This document shows, piece after piece, positions 24,829 to 34,613 of a stretch of DNA of 64,000 bases. Position 1 is the first letter of the stretch. Every line of letters starts with the position of its first letter. The position numbers and the translations under genes are program-made. The notes under the pieces are model-generated. The model saw nothing but the letters and a program-made list of their open reading frames with translations, was not told the DNA's origin and ran no database searches. This DNA is from Streptomyces neyagawaensis (GTDB taxonomy: Bacteria > Actinomycetota > Actinomycetes > Streptomycetales > Streptomycetaceae), in assembly GCF_023516595.1 (NCBI RefSeq), contig NZ_JAMGBG010000023.1, positions 124,001-188,000 on the forward strand, written 5' to 3'.

Positions 24829-26541
24829 TCAGCCCCGGCGGATCGTGATCGTCGTCCACGCGCCCACGTGAACCCGGTCCCCGTCCTGGAGGGGGACCGG
24901 CACGAAGGGCTGGATGGGCTCCTCGGAGCCGTTGACCGTGGTCCCGTTGGTGGAGTTCTGGTCGACGACCGCCCAGGTGCCGTCCGGCTGCTGCACCAGC
25001 ATGGCGTGCTGGTGCGAGACACCCGGGTCCTCCGGCGGCACGGACAGATCGATGTCGGGGGTGTCGCCGGTGGAGTGCCGACGGCGGCCGATGGTGATCT
25101 GGTTGCCGGTGAGGGTGCGCTGCTGCTCGGGCGAGTACGCGGGCAGGTTCAGCCCGGCGGCCTCGGGGCCCGAGCGCTGCATCATCGCCATGAAGTACTC
25201 ACGGTCCGGACCGATGGTGGCGCTCCAGGTCATCGGTCCCTGGTTGTACGCGGGGCCGGGCGGGGCCTGGGTGACAGCGGGCTGCGGGTAGCCGTAGCCG
25301 CCGGGGCGCGCTCCCGCACCGCCGGGACCGCCATGACCCGAGGGCCCACCCGGACCGCCCGGGCCGCGGGAACCTCCGGGGCCGCCCGAGGAGGGCGGGG
25401 AGATCACCCAGTCGTCGTCGCCCCCGAAGGCCGGGCCACCGGACTGCGGGGGCCCACCGGGACGACCCTGACCGCCGGGGCCACCGGGCTGCGGGCGCCC
25501 GGTCTCCTGCGGGAAGGCAGGGGGAGCCGGGGGACCCGCCTGCTGGAACGCCTGCGGCGCCCCACCGCCACCGGGGCCGCCCTGACCGGGACCGCCGGGA
25601 CCACGGCCACCGGGACCGCCCGGGCCGTCAGGACCGCCGAAGCCACCGGGGCCCGTGAGGCCGGGGCCGCCGGGTCCACCCGGGGTCGGCCCGGGGGGCG
25701 GGGGAACCGGTCGTGAGGGGTCGCCGCCGAACGCGGACGGGCCCGGGCGCGACGGGTCGCCACCGAACGCGGAGAAACCGGACTGCCCGGACTGCCCGGG
25801 CTGACCCGACTGCCCACCGCCGAACCCGGAGGGGCCACCCGGCCGACCGGGACCGCCGGGACCACCGGGGCCCGCAGGACCGCCGGGACCACCATGGCCG
25901 CCGGGCCCGGACGGGCCGCCGGACATGCCCGGTCCGCCAGGCCCACCGGGACCGCCAGGTCCACCGGGGCCGCCGCCAGGTCCGCCGGGTCCACCGGGGC
26001 CCGGCTCGGCGCCGTACGGGGGGCCCGGAGGGATGGGCTCGGCGGGGCGGTTCATCTGCGAGGGGCGCGAGCTCTGGTAGTCGTACGCGTCACCGCCGCC
26101 GTAGGAGGGCGGGGGCGGCTGCTGGAAGCGGAGCGCTGGGTTCCCACCCGGGCCCTGGCCAGGCCCGCCGGGGCCAGGGCCAGGCCCGCCGGGGCCGGGG
26201 GCGGGCGTCGAGGGGCGTGGCGCGGCCGGGGTGTATGTGGTCGCCGTGTTGGTCAGGAAGTTCCACCGGCACTCCTCGCAGAAGGGCGCGCCGCCCTCAC
26301 GGGGCGTGCGGCACTGCGGGCAGAGCTCCGGCTCGGCGGCGAGGTGCGGCGGGCGTCCGCCGGGACCCCCGGGACCTCCCGCGCCCGGAGGCGGCGGAGG
26401 GGAGCCGGGCGGCGGGTATCCGTAACCGGCGCCCGGGGGCGGCGGTGGCGGCGGCGGGGGTACGGCACCGGCCATACGGTGACCGCAGACCTCGCACCAG
26501 TCGTCGGAACCCGACTGGTGTCCGTTCGGGCAGGTCGGCAT
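24829..26541 (-). CDS. FHA-domain protein with zinc ribbons and a collagen-like P/G tract
   Basis: 570 aa; start ATG 26539-26541 with AGGGGG upstream. Residues 1-30 have a zinc ribbon ([17 protein letters not shown]) and a second one follows near 95 ([18 protein letters not shown]). From about 130 to 430 the chain is Gly/Pro-rich, including GGPGGPG runs. The C-terminus is a full FHA domain: [10 protein letters not shown], the SHQHAML core (S..H) and [12 protein letters not shown], which binds phosphothreonine. It is the last gene of a kinase/phosphatase operon, so it is a good candidate substrate or reader of PknG. The GarA protein of mycobacteria is also FHA-based, but far shorter. Confidence 0.85.
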   Translation of the reverse strand: MPTCPNGHQSGSDDWCEVCGHRMAGAVPPPPPPPPPGAGYGYPPPGSPPPPPGAGGPGGPGGRPPHLAAEPELCPQCRTPREGGAPFCEECRWNFLTNTATTYTPAAPRPSTPAPGPGGPGPGPGGPGQGPGGNPALRFQQPPPPSYGGGDAYDYQSSRPSQMNRPAEPIPPGPPYGAEPGPGGPGGPGGGPGGPGGPGGPGGPGMSGGPSGPGGHGGPGGPAGPGGPGGPGRPGGPSGFGGGQSGQPGQSGQSGFSAFGGDPSRPGPSAFGGDPSRPVPPPPGPTPGGPGGPGLTGPGGFGGPDGPGGPGGRGPGGPGQGGPGGGGAPQAFQQAGPPAPPAFPQETGRPQPGGPGGQGRPGGPPQSGGPAFGGDDDWVISPPSSGGPGGSRGPGGPGGPSGHGGPGGAGARPGGYGYPQPAVTQAPPGPAYNQGPMTWSATIGPDREYFMAMMQRSGPEAAGLNLPAYSPEQQRTLTGNQITIGRRRHSTGDTPDIDLSVPPEDPGVSHQHAMLVQQPDGTWAVVDQNSTNGTTVNGSEEPIQPFVPVPLQDGDRVHVGAWTTITIRRG

Positions 26542-26709
26542 GTCGGCGCTTCCCCCTCTCCTTTCCGGCACTCGGGCCGGGTCCTGTGGCCGCGACGGGC
26601 CGGTTTGGCCGAGCGTGTCCGGATCCCCGGTGGGGAGCCAGGCTCTCTCGTAGCGGTACTACTGGGTCTTTCCGGTACTTCTCGGCTGCTGCTGTTGCTG
26701 CCGTTCGCT

Positions 26710-28056
26710 CTACTTCTTTACACGAACAGTCTTTGTGGACCTGGTCTCGAGGGTCATCTCGTCGGCCTCCGTGACCTTCGCCTTCAGTCGCACAGTACCT
26801 GTCGCCGCGTCGACCACGTCCACCACCTTCGCAAGCAGTTTCGCAGTATCCGCGTTCCCCGACGCACTCGCCAGCTGTACGGCCCGCCCCAGCTTGGCCG
26901 TTGCTCCGTCAATATCCCCCGCTTTGCGCGCATCCAGACCTTGTTGGATGACTTGTGCCAGTTCGGCCTGGCCCGTGTAGTGGGCGACCTGGGGGTTGAT
27001 CGAGGTGGACGCGGCCATGTCGTCGGTCCAGACGGCCTTCACCAGACCCTGGGCGCCGAGGTTCTGCGCGCTGCCCTCGGGCTGGGGGATGACCAGGGAC
27101 ACACGGGCGGCGAGCATCTCCTGGCCGAGGGACGCGGGCGGGACCTCGACGCACACGTGGTAGTCGCGGGACTCGTCCCCCCAGGAACCGGTCGGGTAGT
27201 CGCCGGCCCGCGGGCCCGCCTCCGTGCGACGGTCCGTCAGGTCGACGACGGTGGGGGCGACTTGCTTCACGAACTTGATCCGGGTGCCGACCGGGGTCCA
27301 CAGCCGGAGGGCGACGTCCGCGACCTCCTTGCCCATGGTCGCCTCCATGATCTGGGTGAAGTCCGCGGACAGGGCGGCCGGGTCGGCGACGATGTCGGCG
27401 GTGCCGAGGAGGGCGGAGGCGATCGCGGTGACCTCCTTGACCTCCCAGTCGGTGCCGACTCCGCGCGCGTCACAGGTGAACCGTCCGGCACAGGCGTCCA
27501 GGGCGGCCCGCAGGTCCTCGGGCGACTCGTGCTCGTTGCGGCCGTCGGTGAGCAGGATGCCGTGGCGTATCTCGACGTCGGCGGAGGCGAGCAGCCGGTC
27601 GGCGAGCCTCAGCCAGGTGCCGATCGCGGTGCCGCCGCCCGCGCTGAGCCTGCGCAGGGCCTGCTTGGCCTGGTCCCGGGTGGCGGGGTCGGCGACGGCG
27701 AGCCGTCCGCCGCCGGGGTAGACCTCGCGGGCCACATGGGTGCCGTCGATCACCGCGAAGTGGACCCCGTCGCGCAGGGTGTCGATCGCGGCGGCCGTGG
27801 CGTCGCGGGCGTTGCGCATCTTGGTCGGCGGGTAGTCCATCGACCCCGAGCAGTCGACCATGATCGCCACGGCGGCGGACGGGCCCGTGCCGGGCGAGTA
27901 CAGGTGCGGCGCCGTGACCGCGCTGCCCACGGTGCCGCCGCCGGTCGCGCTCACGGTCACGATCGCGTTGACCTCGCGGCCGCCCTCCGGCAGGTACTCG
28001 TTCTGGTACACGTCCACCGAGAACTGCGGCACGTTCGACTTCGAGAAATTGGCCAT
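26710..28056 (-). CDS. vWA-domain protein
   Basis: 448 aa, ATG 28054-28056. A von Willebrand A domain begins near residue 60: AVAIMVDCSGSMDYP is the MIDAS DxSxS motif, then GGGTAIGTWLRLAD supplies the conserved Thr and ILLTDGRNEHE the final Asp. A beta-rich domain follows and the C-terminus has helical repeats (EQ.QGLDARKAGDIDGATAKLGRAV). No signal or membrane segment, so it is cytosolic. Between the phosphatase and FHA genes, it probably serves as a metal-dependent protein-binding part of the signalling set. Confidence 0.9.
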   Translation of the reverse strand: MANFSKSNVPQFSVDVYQNEYLPEGGREVNAIVTVSATGGGTVGSAVTAPHLYSPGTGPSAAVAIMVDCSGSMDYPPTKMRNARDATAAAIDTLRDGVHFAVIDGTHVAREVYPGGGRLAVADPATRDQAKQALRRLSAGGGTAIGTWLRLADRLLASADVEIRHGILLTDGRNEHESPEDLRAALDACAGRFTCDARGVGTDWEVKEVTAIASALLGTADIVADPAALSADFTQIMEATMGKEVADVALRLWTPVGTRIKFVKQVAPTVVDLTDRRTEAGPRAGDYPTGSWGDESRDYHVCVEVPPASLGQEMLAARVSLVIPQPEGSAQNLGAQGLVKAVWTDDMAASTSINPQVAHYTGQAELAQVIQQGLDARKAGDIDGATAKLGRAVQLASASGNADTAKLLAKVVDVVDAATGTVRLKAKVTEADEMTLETRSTKTVRVKK

Positions 28057-28198
28057 GCCTACTCTGATCCCCCTAGCGGCCCCACAGCACGTGGGGTGAT
28101 GACTGTGCGTGCGTCTGCCCGGACCGGTCCCCTCCGGTCCGTCGGCCGTTCCCGTCCGGCCGCCGAGGCGCCCGCGAGTCCCCGCCCCGCGAGCGTCC

Positions 28199-29515
28199 TC
28201 AGGCCGATCCTGCCCCCTGGGGCGGGGCCGGGAACGGCAGGACGGCCACTGTTACGTTGTCGTGGCCGCCACCGTCCAGGGCCCGGCCGACGAGGACCTG
28301 TGCGCAGTGCAGCGGGCGCTGGGCCGCGTCGAGGGGGACGGCCTCGGCCATCTCCTCGGCGGCCTCCGCGTAGTTCCACAGTCCGTCGGTGCACACCACC
28401 ACTACACCCGGCCGGTCCGGCTTGAAGGAAGCGGTGTGCGGCTCCAGTTCGTACGCGTCCGCGCCGAGCCAGCCGGTGATCGCGTGGGCGCGCTCGTCGG
28501 CGTACGCCTCTGCCTCGTTCATCAGTCCCGCGGCCACCATCTGCGCGGCCCACGAGTCGTCCTCGGTGAGCCGGGCCGAGGGGGCGCCGCGGTCCACCGG
28601 CACCCAGTAGGCGCGGCTGTCGCCGACCCAGCCGACGACGAGCAGGGTCGGGGTGACGACGGAGCCGACGATGGTGCAGGCGGGCGCGTTCTGGTGCGGG
28701 GCGTGTTCTTGGGCCGTCTCCGGTTCCCCGGCGAGGGCGTTCACCGCGTTGGACGCGGCGACGATCGCGTCGTGCATGGCCTGCTGCGGGTGGGTGCCGC
28801 GCGGCAGGGACTCCAGCAGCGTCTCGTTCGCGGCGCGGGCCGCGGCGAGCGAGGCGTCGTCGGGGCGGGTCGCCGAGGACACGCCGTCGCAGACGATCGC
28901 GACGACGGCGGGGGAGCCGTCGGGCAGCGCGGTCGAGGAGACGGCGAACGCGTCCTCGTTGCGGTGGTGGCGCAACCCCCGGTCGCTGACCGCGGCGACC
29001 GCGGTCAACTCCTGCTCCATGTGGTCGCGTTCCCGTGGCTGGGCGTGACCGCAGTTCTCGCAGTAGCCGTCCCGGTCGACCTGGCCCGCGCGGCAGGCCA
29101 CGCACAGCTTCGTACCGGCCGGCGGGGTCGCGAGGTCGCCGGTGCGCGGGTCCGGCGGCTGCGGCGCGGCCAGCGGGTACTCGTCGGGCTCGCTGGGCCG
29201 GTCGAACCGTACGCCGCGGCCCGGGCCGGACAGTTCGCCGCCACCGGAGTCGGTGCCCGGGATGTCGGTGGGGCGGACCACCGGCGGGGGCGTGTCCGCA
29301 CTCGGTTCGGAGGCGACGGGCCAGGGCACGGACGCGGCTTCGTCCGGCGGGTCACCGGCCGTTCCGTTCATCGTCAGGGTCGGGTGGTCCTCCGGCGGTG
29401 CGGACACCGCCGAGAGGTCGTGGCCGCACGCACCGCAGAAGCGGTCGTCCGAGGCGAGGGGCCACTCGCAGATCGGGCACTTCGTCAGCGCGGTCGGTTG
29501 GGGCATCTGCGACAT
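28199..29515 (-). CDS. PP2C-type Ser/Thr protein phosphatase with zinc ribbon
   Basis: 438 aa, ATG 29513-29515. N-terminal zinc ribbon CPICEWPLASDDRFCGACG, a Pro-rich linker, a second ribbon CVACRAGQVDRDGYCENCG, then the PP2C catalytic domain from about 185: SDRGLRHHRNEDAF (metal Asp), AIVCDGVSSAT, VVGWVGDSRAYWV, GLMNEAEAYADE and VVVCTDGLWNY, all with the metal-binding Asp residues. Cytosolic. The stop of pknG is three bases upstream, so kinase and phosphatase are co-transcribed; it probably reverses PknG phosphorylation. Confidence 0.9.
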   Translation of the reverse strand: MSQMPQPTALTKCPICEWPLASDDRFCGACGHDLSAVSAPPEDHPTLTMNGTAGDPPDEAASVPWPVASEPSADTPPPVVRPTDIPGTDSGGGELSGPGRGVRFDRPSEPDEYPLAAPQPPDPRTGDLATPPAGTKLCVACRAGQVDRDGYCENCGHAQPRERDHMEQELTAVAAVSDRGLRHHRNEDAFAVSSTALPDGSPAVVAIVCDGVSSATRPDDASLAAARAANETLLESLPRGTHPQQAMHDAIVAASNAVNALAGEPETAQEHAPHQNAPACTIVGSVVTPTLLVVGWVGDSRAYWVPVDRGAPSARLTEDDSWAAQMVAAGLMNEAEAYADERAHAITGWLGADAYELEPHTASFKPDRPGVVVVCTDGLWNYAEAAEEMAEAVPLDAAQRPLHCAQVLVGRALDGGGHDNVTVAVLPFPAPPQGAGSA

Positions 29516-29518
29516 GAA

Positions 29519-32176
29519 CTACACCCACGTCCGGGGGCGGTAACGGTTGGCACGTTCCACCAGGTCGATCCTCTCCTCGCCGCCTTGCGCGAGCCGGGCC
29601 AGCGTGCGGTACGCCCGCTCCAGTCCGAAGCGGAGGCCACGCTCGTCCAATGCGCTGCCGAGCAGCATCCGTTCGCCGCCGGCCGGGGCCACGGCGCCCT
29701 GGCTACCGGAGAGTACCCAGTCCAGGGCGCTGCCGAGGACCTCTGTGGACAACTGCTCGCGGCGCACCGCGTCCAGACCGTACCCGCCGAGCGCCTCGAC
29801 CTGGCCCGCGGCGGCGGTCAGGTCGTCCAGGAACGGCGCGTCCGGGGCGGCCCCGGACGCGAGCGTCGTCTCCGTACGGTGTCTCAACCGTGCCCGGACG
29901 GCGGCGACCCGGGCGGCGGTGTAGTGGATGGACGCCTCCGGCACGGACTCCAGGACGAGCACCGCGTTCTGCCGGTCCCCGGCGGTCAGTCGCACCCGGG
30001 CGAGCCCGAACGCGGCGCTGACGAAGCTGGGGTCGGTCGTCCACACCAGCCGGTAGTACTCGGCGGCGTTGTCGAGCTGCCCGAGGACCTCGGCGCACAG
30101 CCCGAGGGCCAGCTTGGGGGCCGGCTCGCCCGGGAAGGCGTCGTAGATCGCGTCGAAGGACAGCGCGGCGTTCTCGTGGTCGCCGGTGGCGAGCGCCGCC
30201 ACGCCCCGGTACCAGACCACCCGCCAGTCGTCGGGGTGGTCCCGCTCCAGGGCGTCCAGCGTGCCCAGGGCGATGGTGAACTCGCCCATCTCCAGGCGGG
30301 CCCGCAGCTCCCGCAGCCGCAGCTCCAGGGAGCCGGTGGGCGCCGCGTGCAGCGCCGTGATCAGCTCGGTGGGCGCGGAGGCGATGAGACCGGCCAGGAA
30401 CCCGGCGTTCGGGTCCCCCGGGTCCACACGCGGCACGGGCAGCGCGAGCGCCGCGGCGGCGGTGTCCAGGGGCTTGGTGAGCCGTACGGGGGCGGACGGA
30501 TCCGCGCCGCCGATGAGCAGGGCGGACGCAGCGGTCACCGACCCTCCACTCCCGGGCACCGACCCTCCGGCGCCCGGGACCGATCCTCCGACGCCGGCGA
30601 CCGATCCTCCGGCACCGGAGGCCGGGCCTCCGTTCCTGGCCGGCGTCCTGCCCGGCCACGGCCCCCTCCCCGACGCGACCGGGCGGGTGCCGAGGCGGGA
30701 GACGTCCCCGTCCAGCTCCGCGAACAACTCCGTGTCCGTGACCTTCACTTCGGGGCCGAAAAGCGTCGACAGTGCCGGGCGGGCGCGGCCCGTCTGGAGG
30801 GACACGACCTCCCGGAGCACACCCGTGAGCTGCTCCGACATCTCCTGCGCGGAGGCGAACCGGCGGGCCGGGTCGGGGTCGGTGGCCCGCACCAGCAGCC
30901 GGTAGAAGGACTCGTACTGGCGGAAGACCTCGATGTTGTCCGGGTCGGGCAGGGAGTCCACGAAGACGTTCGTGTAGCCCTGGAAGTCGAAGGTCAGCAC
31001 CGCGAGCGTCCGGGCGACCGTGTACAGGTCGGACGCGACGGACGGGCCGACGTCGGCGACCTCCGGTGCCTGGTAGCCGACCGTGCCGTAGATGGCCGAC
31101 TCGTCGTCGTCCATCCTGCGCACCGCGCCCATGTCGATCAGCTTCAGCTGGTCCTCGGTCTGGATGGCGTTGTCGACCTTGAAGTCGCAGTACAGCAGGT
31201 TGCGGCTGTGGAGGTGCCCGAGGGCCTCCAGCGCCTCGATGCCGTACGCGCACGCCTGCTCGACCGGCAGGGGATCGCGGCGGCCGTCCGGGGTACGGCG
31301 GCCGTTGGCGATCTCCTTCAGTGACTTCCCGCCGACGTACTCCATCACGATGTACCCGTCCAGCGAACCCGTGCGCTGGTCGAGGTGCTCGACGAAGTTG
31401 TAGATGCGGACGATGTTGGAGTGCTCGATCTCGGCGAGGAAGCGGCGCTCGGAGATCGCGGCGGCCATCGCGTCCTGGTCCCCGGTGTCGAGGAGGCCCT
31501 TCAGCACGACCCAGCGGTCCGACACCGCCCGGTCTATCGCCAGATAGATCCAGCCGAGGCCGCCGTGCGCGAGACAGCCCACGACCTCGTACTGGCCGCG
31601 CACGATGTCACCGGCCTGCAGCTTCGGCACGAACGAGTACGGGTGGCCGCACTTGGTGCAGAAGCCCTCGGTGCGCCCCGGCCGGTCACCGCGCGCCCGC
31701 CCCACCGGCGCCCCGCAGTCCGAGCGCGAGCAGAACCGCTTGCGCTCGGGCACCTCGGCGGTCTCCAGGACCATCGAACGGGGGTCCGGGCGCGGCACCT
31801 CCGGCACCTGCACGAGACCGACGCCGAGCCGGGCCCGCCCCGAGGAACTCGCGGTCTTCCCGGAGCTGCGCACCGACACCGAGCGGCCCGTCGACGTGCC
31901 CGACAGGGCGCGCGAGAGGCGGCCCGAGACCGACCGCCGCGACTGCGAGGAGCGCGCGGACGACCGCGAGGACCGCGAACTGGAACCAGAGCCGCGCGAG
32001 CCCCGCCCCCCGGTGATGCCGGTCGGTGGGGAGGACACCATGCCGCCGGCCGAGACGACCGGCGCCAGACCGCAGGTGTCGCAGTACAGCTCACCGCCGC
32101 CCACGTCCTCGTACGACCCCGAGCAACCGGGCCGCTGGCACGACTGCTGCTGACCCTCTCCGTCCGGCTGACTCAC
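29519..32176 (-). CDS. pknG: Serine/threonine protein kinase PknG
   Basis: 885 aa, GTG 32174-32176 overlapping the upstream stop in GTGA. N-terminal zinc ribbon (C13..C35), a serine-rich disordered stretch, then a rubredoxin-like site C149/C154/C173/C176 as in mycobacterial PknG. The kinase domain at about 195-470 has AHGGLGWIYLAIDR, K226 in VVLKGL, catalytic D331 in YCDFKVDN, and D348-M-G instead of DFG. The C-terminal third is TPR-like helices (EMGEFTIALGTLDALERDHP). This three-part layout is diagnostic of PknG, a soluble kinase that in mycobacteria controls 2-oxoglutarate metabolism through FHA protein GarA in response to amino acids. Neighbouring glnX- and glnH-like genes support the same role. 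Confidence 0.95.
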   Translation of the reverse strand: MSQPDGEGQQQSCQRPGCSGSYEDVGGGELYCDTCGLAPVVSAGGMVSSPPTGITGGRGSRGSGSSSRSSRSSARSSQSRRSVSGRLSRALSGTSTGRSVSVRSSGKTASSSGRARLGVGLVQVPEVPRPDPRSMVLETAEVPERKRFCSRSDCGAPVGRARGDRPGRTEGFCTKCGHPYSFVPKLQAGDIVRGQYEVVGCLAHGGLGWIYLAIDRAVSDRWVVLKGLLDTGDQDAMAAAISERRFLAEIEHSNIVRIYNFVEHLDQRTGSLDGYIVMEYVGGKSLKEIANGRRTPDGRRDPLPVEQACAYGIEALEALGHLHSRNLLYCDFKVDNAIQTEDQLKLIDMGAVRRMDDDESAIYGTVGYQAPEVADVGPSVASDLYTVARTLAVLTFDFQGYTNVFVDSLPDPDNIEVFRQYESFYRLLVRATDPDPARRFASAQEMSEQLTGVLREVVSLQTGRARPALSTLFGPEVKVTDTELFAELDGDVSRLGTRPVASGRGPWPGRTPARNGGPASGAGGSVAGVGGSVPGAGGSVPGSGGSVTAASALLIGGADPSAPVRLTKPLDTAAAALALPVPRVDPGDPNAGFLAGLIASAPTELITALHAAPTGSLELRLRELRARLEMGEFTIALGTLDALERDHPDDWRVVWYRGVAALATGDHENAALSFDAIYDAFPGEPAPKLALGLCAEVLGQLDNAAEYYRLVWTTDPSFVSAAFGLARVRLTAGDRQNAVLVLESVPEASIHYTAARVAAVRARLRHRTETTLASGAAPDAPFLDDLTAAAGQVEALGGYGLDAVRREQLSTEVLGSALDWVLSGSQGAVAPAGGERMLLGSALDERGLRFGLERAYRTLARLAQGGEERIDLVERANRYRPRTWV

Positions 32177-33498
32177 GATTCCTCCCCTCCCCGATCCTGC
32201 GGCTCCTGCCGGCCGGGCACGGGCGTGCCCAACAGCTCCGCCACCGCGTGCTGATAGCGCAGCACCGCCTGCTCGGCGACGCGCAGATCGCAGGGCGCGC
32301 TCCACAGCATGCGGCGCGCCGCGTCGTACCGCTCCACCAGCAGCGAGTCCTCCGCCAGGCCGTGCCGGGCGACCTTCGCCTTGTACGCGTCGAGCCGGCC
32401 GCGCAGTTCGGCGCGGACCGCCAGTGGCGCGGTCACCGCGGTCAACGACTCGCGGGCCCGGAGCAGTTCGTCGTCCGCCTTCTGCTCCAGGGACTCCAGG
32501 AGCGGGGACAGCCGGTGCCACTGCCCGTGTCTGCGGTACTCGGCCGCCAGCGCCAACTGCTCCTGGAGCACGGTCGGCGGACCGCTCACCACGGGTACCT
32601 CGGTCGCGGCGATCTTCGCCAGCACCTCGCCGCGGGCGCTGCGCGCCTCGGCGAGGGTACGGTCCGCGCGGCTCAGCACGTCCCGCAGCTTCACCAGTCG
32701 CGCCTCCGCGTCCTGGCGCACCGTCAGCACGGCCTCGATCTCCCGCCGTACGTCGTCCAGGGCGCGCGCCTCACGGTCGTACGTCGAGATGTCGGGGCGG
32801 CCGCCGCCGGGGGCGGAACTTCCGGGTGCGGGCACCCAGTAGGCGAGGGGGTCGGAGATGACCTCCTCGCGGAGCCTGGTCAGGGTGCGGGTGATCCGCT
32901 CCAGGTCGTCGCCCGCCGGGTGCTCCCCGGGGCGTACGCCCACGGAGTGCGCCAGCTGGCGGGTGCGCTGGAGCTCGGCGGCCAGTAAATCGATCCGGGC
33001 GGGCAGTGCGGACCACACCGCGTCGGCGGCGACGACCATGTCCAGCGACGCCGCGTACAGATCGTTCATCCGGTCCACCAGCGTGGACAGGGAGAATTGC
33101 TCGCTGAGCCGGCCGGCGCCCTGGAGCGTCGGCGCGTTCGCCATGGCGGTGGCGGAGCCCGCGACGGTGACGGCCTCGCCCCGCAGCAGTTCGGTCAGCT
33201 CCACCAGGTCCTCACGGCTGGACCAGCGGCGGCGGGAACGGATCTCACGGGCGCTGCGCAGCGCGTCCGAGTAGGCGTCGAAGTACGCCCACAGCAGGGT
33301 GATCGACGCCTCCGTGGACTCCCAGCGCTCCTTGGTGACGCCGGTCAGCTCGGCGCCTTCCAGCAGTCTGCGGCCCGCGTGGTCCTGGAGGGCGAGCAAG
33401 GAGGTCTCGATGGCCTCGTGCTCCGCGCCGAGCCGCGCCAGCGCACGGTCCACCTCGTCCCGGTCCATCACCGGCCCGGTGGATCCCGCGACGCCCAT
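32173..33498 (-). CDS. Coiled-coil protein of the PknG operon
   Basis: 441 aa, ATG 33496-33498 with GAGGGG upstream. Almost entirely helical with long heptad stretches (EVDRALARLGAEHEAIETSLLAL; RREIEAVLTVRQDAEARLVKL; LLESLEQKADDELLRARESL). One short proline/glycine break lies near residue 230. No membrane segment or enzyme motif. It sits between glnH- and pknG-like genes, overlapping pknG by four bases, and may be a scaffold that links the membrane sensor to the kinase (inference). No named family recognised. Confidence 0.8.
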   Translation of the reverse strand: MGVAGSTGPVMDRDEVDRALARLGAEHEAIETSLLALQDHAGRRLLEGAELTGVTKERWESTEASITLLWAYFDAYSDALRSAREIRSRRRWSSREDLVELTELLRGEAVTVAGSATAMANAPTLQGAGRLSEQFSLSTLVDRMNDLYAASLDMVVAADAVWSALPARIDLLAAELQRTRQLAHSVGVRPGEHPAGDDLERITRTLTRLREEVISDPLAYWVPAPGSSAPGGGRPDISTYDREARALDDVRREIEAVLTVRQDAEARLVKLRDVLSRADRTLAEARSARGEVLAKIAATEVPVVSGPPTVLQEQLALAAEYRRHGQWHRLSPLLESLEQKADDELLRARESLTAVTAPLAVRAELRGRLDAYKAKVARHGLAEDSLLVERYDAARRMLWSAPCDLRVAEQAVLRYQHAVAELLGTPVPGRQEPQDRGGEES

Positions 33499-33540
33499 CG
33501 ATCACCCCTCGCTGCTGTCGGTGTCGGTCAACTTGCCTTG

Positions 33541-34578
33541 TCAGTCCCGGTACTTCTGGTCGGCCGGCGGCCGGGACCCCGTGGAATCGTCGCCGAGGGT
33601 CGCGGACAGCCAGTCGTCGTACGACTTCTGCCAGCCGTCCTTGAGGTAGTCCTCCAGGACCTGGTTGACCCGGCGTACCAGATCGTCCGCCTTGAGATTC
33701 ATCGCCACGCCGTAGTACTCGGTGGTGAACGGCGCGCCCACCAGCTTGACCGTGGGGTCCTGCGCCGCCTGGCTCGCGGCGAGCGCCCCGTCGGTGACCA
33801 CCGCGTCGACCTCGCCGAGCTGGAGCCGCACCAGACAGTCGAGTTGGTTGGGCGGGTTGACGGAGGTGATGTCGGCGGAGGCGACGAGCTTGCCCGACTC
33901 CCGGTCGGCCTGGAGGGTGTCCAGCGCGGTGGAACCGCTGGCCGAGCAGATCTTCTTGCCCGCCAGCGTCTTGTCGTAGCCCTTGACGGTCGAGGACTTG
34001 GGGGCCAGGACCTGCTGGCCGGTCTTGAAGTACGGCTGGGAGAAGGCGACCTCGTCCATCCGCTTGCAGCTGATCGTCATGGTGCGGACCACCATGTCGA
34101 CCTGCCCGTCCTGGATCGCCTTGATGCGCTGGTTGGTGGGGATCGCACGGAAGCGCACCTTCGTCGGGTCGTCGAGGATCTCCTCGGCGATGCGGTGCGC
34201 GATGTCGATGTCGAACCCTTCCAACTCCGCCTTTCCGTCAGTGCTGTTGGGGTCGCGGTAGCCCCAGCGGTAGCTGTTCTGGTCGACGCCGACGGTGATG
34301 AAGCCGTTGTCCTTGATCTTCTTGATCGTGGTACCGGATTCGTTCGACGAGGGCCTGAGGCTGCGGTTCTGCGGGTCGTTCTTGATCTTGCAGTCGTCGT
34401 CCGCCCGGGCCTGTTCACCGTGGGCGACGCCCTGCCCGCCGGTGCCGGCCGGGCCGCCGCGCGTCCCGCTGAGCGGCAGCACCAGGGCGAAGATCACGGT
34501 CAGGGCGCAGACGACCGCCATCGCGCCCACGCCGCCCCAGCCCCTGAGGCCTGCCCGCAGGCGCCGTACCGCTTCCAT
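33541..34578 (-). CDS. glnH: GlnH-like amino-acid-binding protein, membrane-anchored
   Basis: 345 aa. ATG 34576-34578 is preferred because of GGAAGGAGGGGCG directly upstream; an ATG at 34615-34617 overlapping the upstream stop is the alternative. An N-terminal membrane anchor (GAMAVVCALTVIFALVLPLSG) precedes a family-3 solute-binding domain: GFITVGVDQNSYRWGYRD, LEGFDIDIAHRIAEE, IPTNQRIKAIQDGQVDMVVRTMTI and FSQPYFKTGQQVLAP. It carries no lipobox. No permease or ATPase follows, so it is a sensor rather than a transporter part. In mycobacteria GlnH binds Asp/Glu/Asn/Gln outside the cell and signals through GlnX to PknG. Confidence 0.85.
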   Translation of the reverse strand: MEAVRRLRAGLRGWGGVGAMAVVCALTVIFALVLPLSGTRGGPAGTGGQGVAHGEQARADDDCKIKNDPQNRSLRPSSNESGTTIKKIKDNGFITVGVDQNSYRWGYRDPNSTDGKAELEGFDIDIAHRIAEEILDDPTKVRFRAIPTNQRIKAIQDGQVDMVVRTMTISCKRMDEVAFSQPYFKTGQQVLAPKSSTVKGYDKTLAGKKICSASGSTALDTLQADRESGKLVASADITSVNPPNQLDCLVRLQLGEVDAVVTDGALAASQAAQDPTVKLVGAPFTTEYYGVAMNLKADDLVRRVNQVLEDYLKDGWQKSYDDWLSATLGDDSTGSRPPADQKYRD

Positions 34579-34613
34579 CGCCCCTCCTTCCACCGTGTCG
34601 CCTCCCGTCGGCC

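Noticed and set aside
25713..28425. Very long plus-strand open frames opposite the FHA, vWA and PP2C genes
   Set aside because: They are low-complexity Arg/Gly/Pro products of high-GC antisense reading, lack ribosome sites, and lie opposite genes with clear domains.
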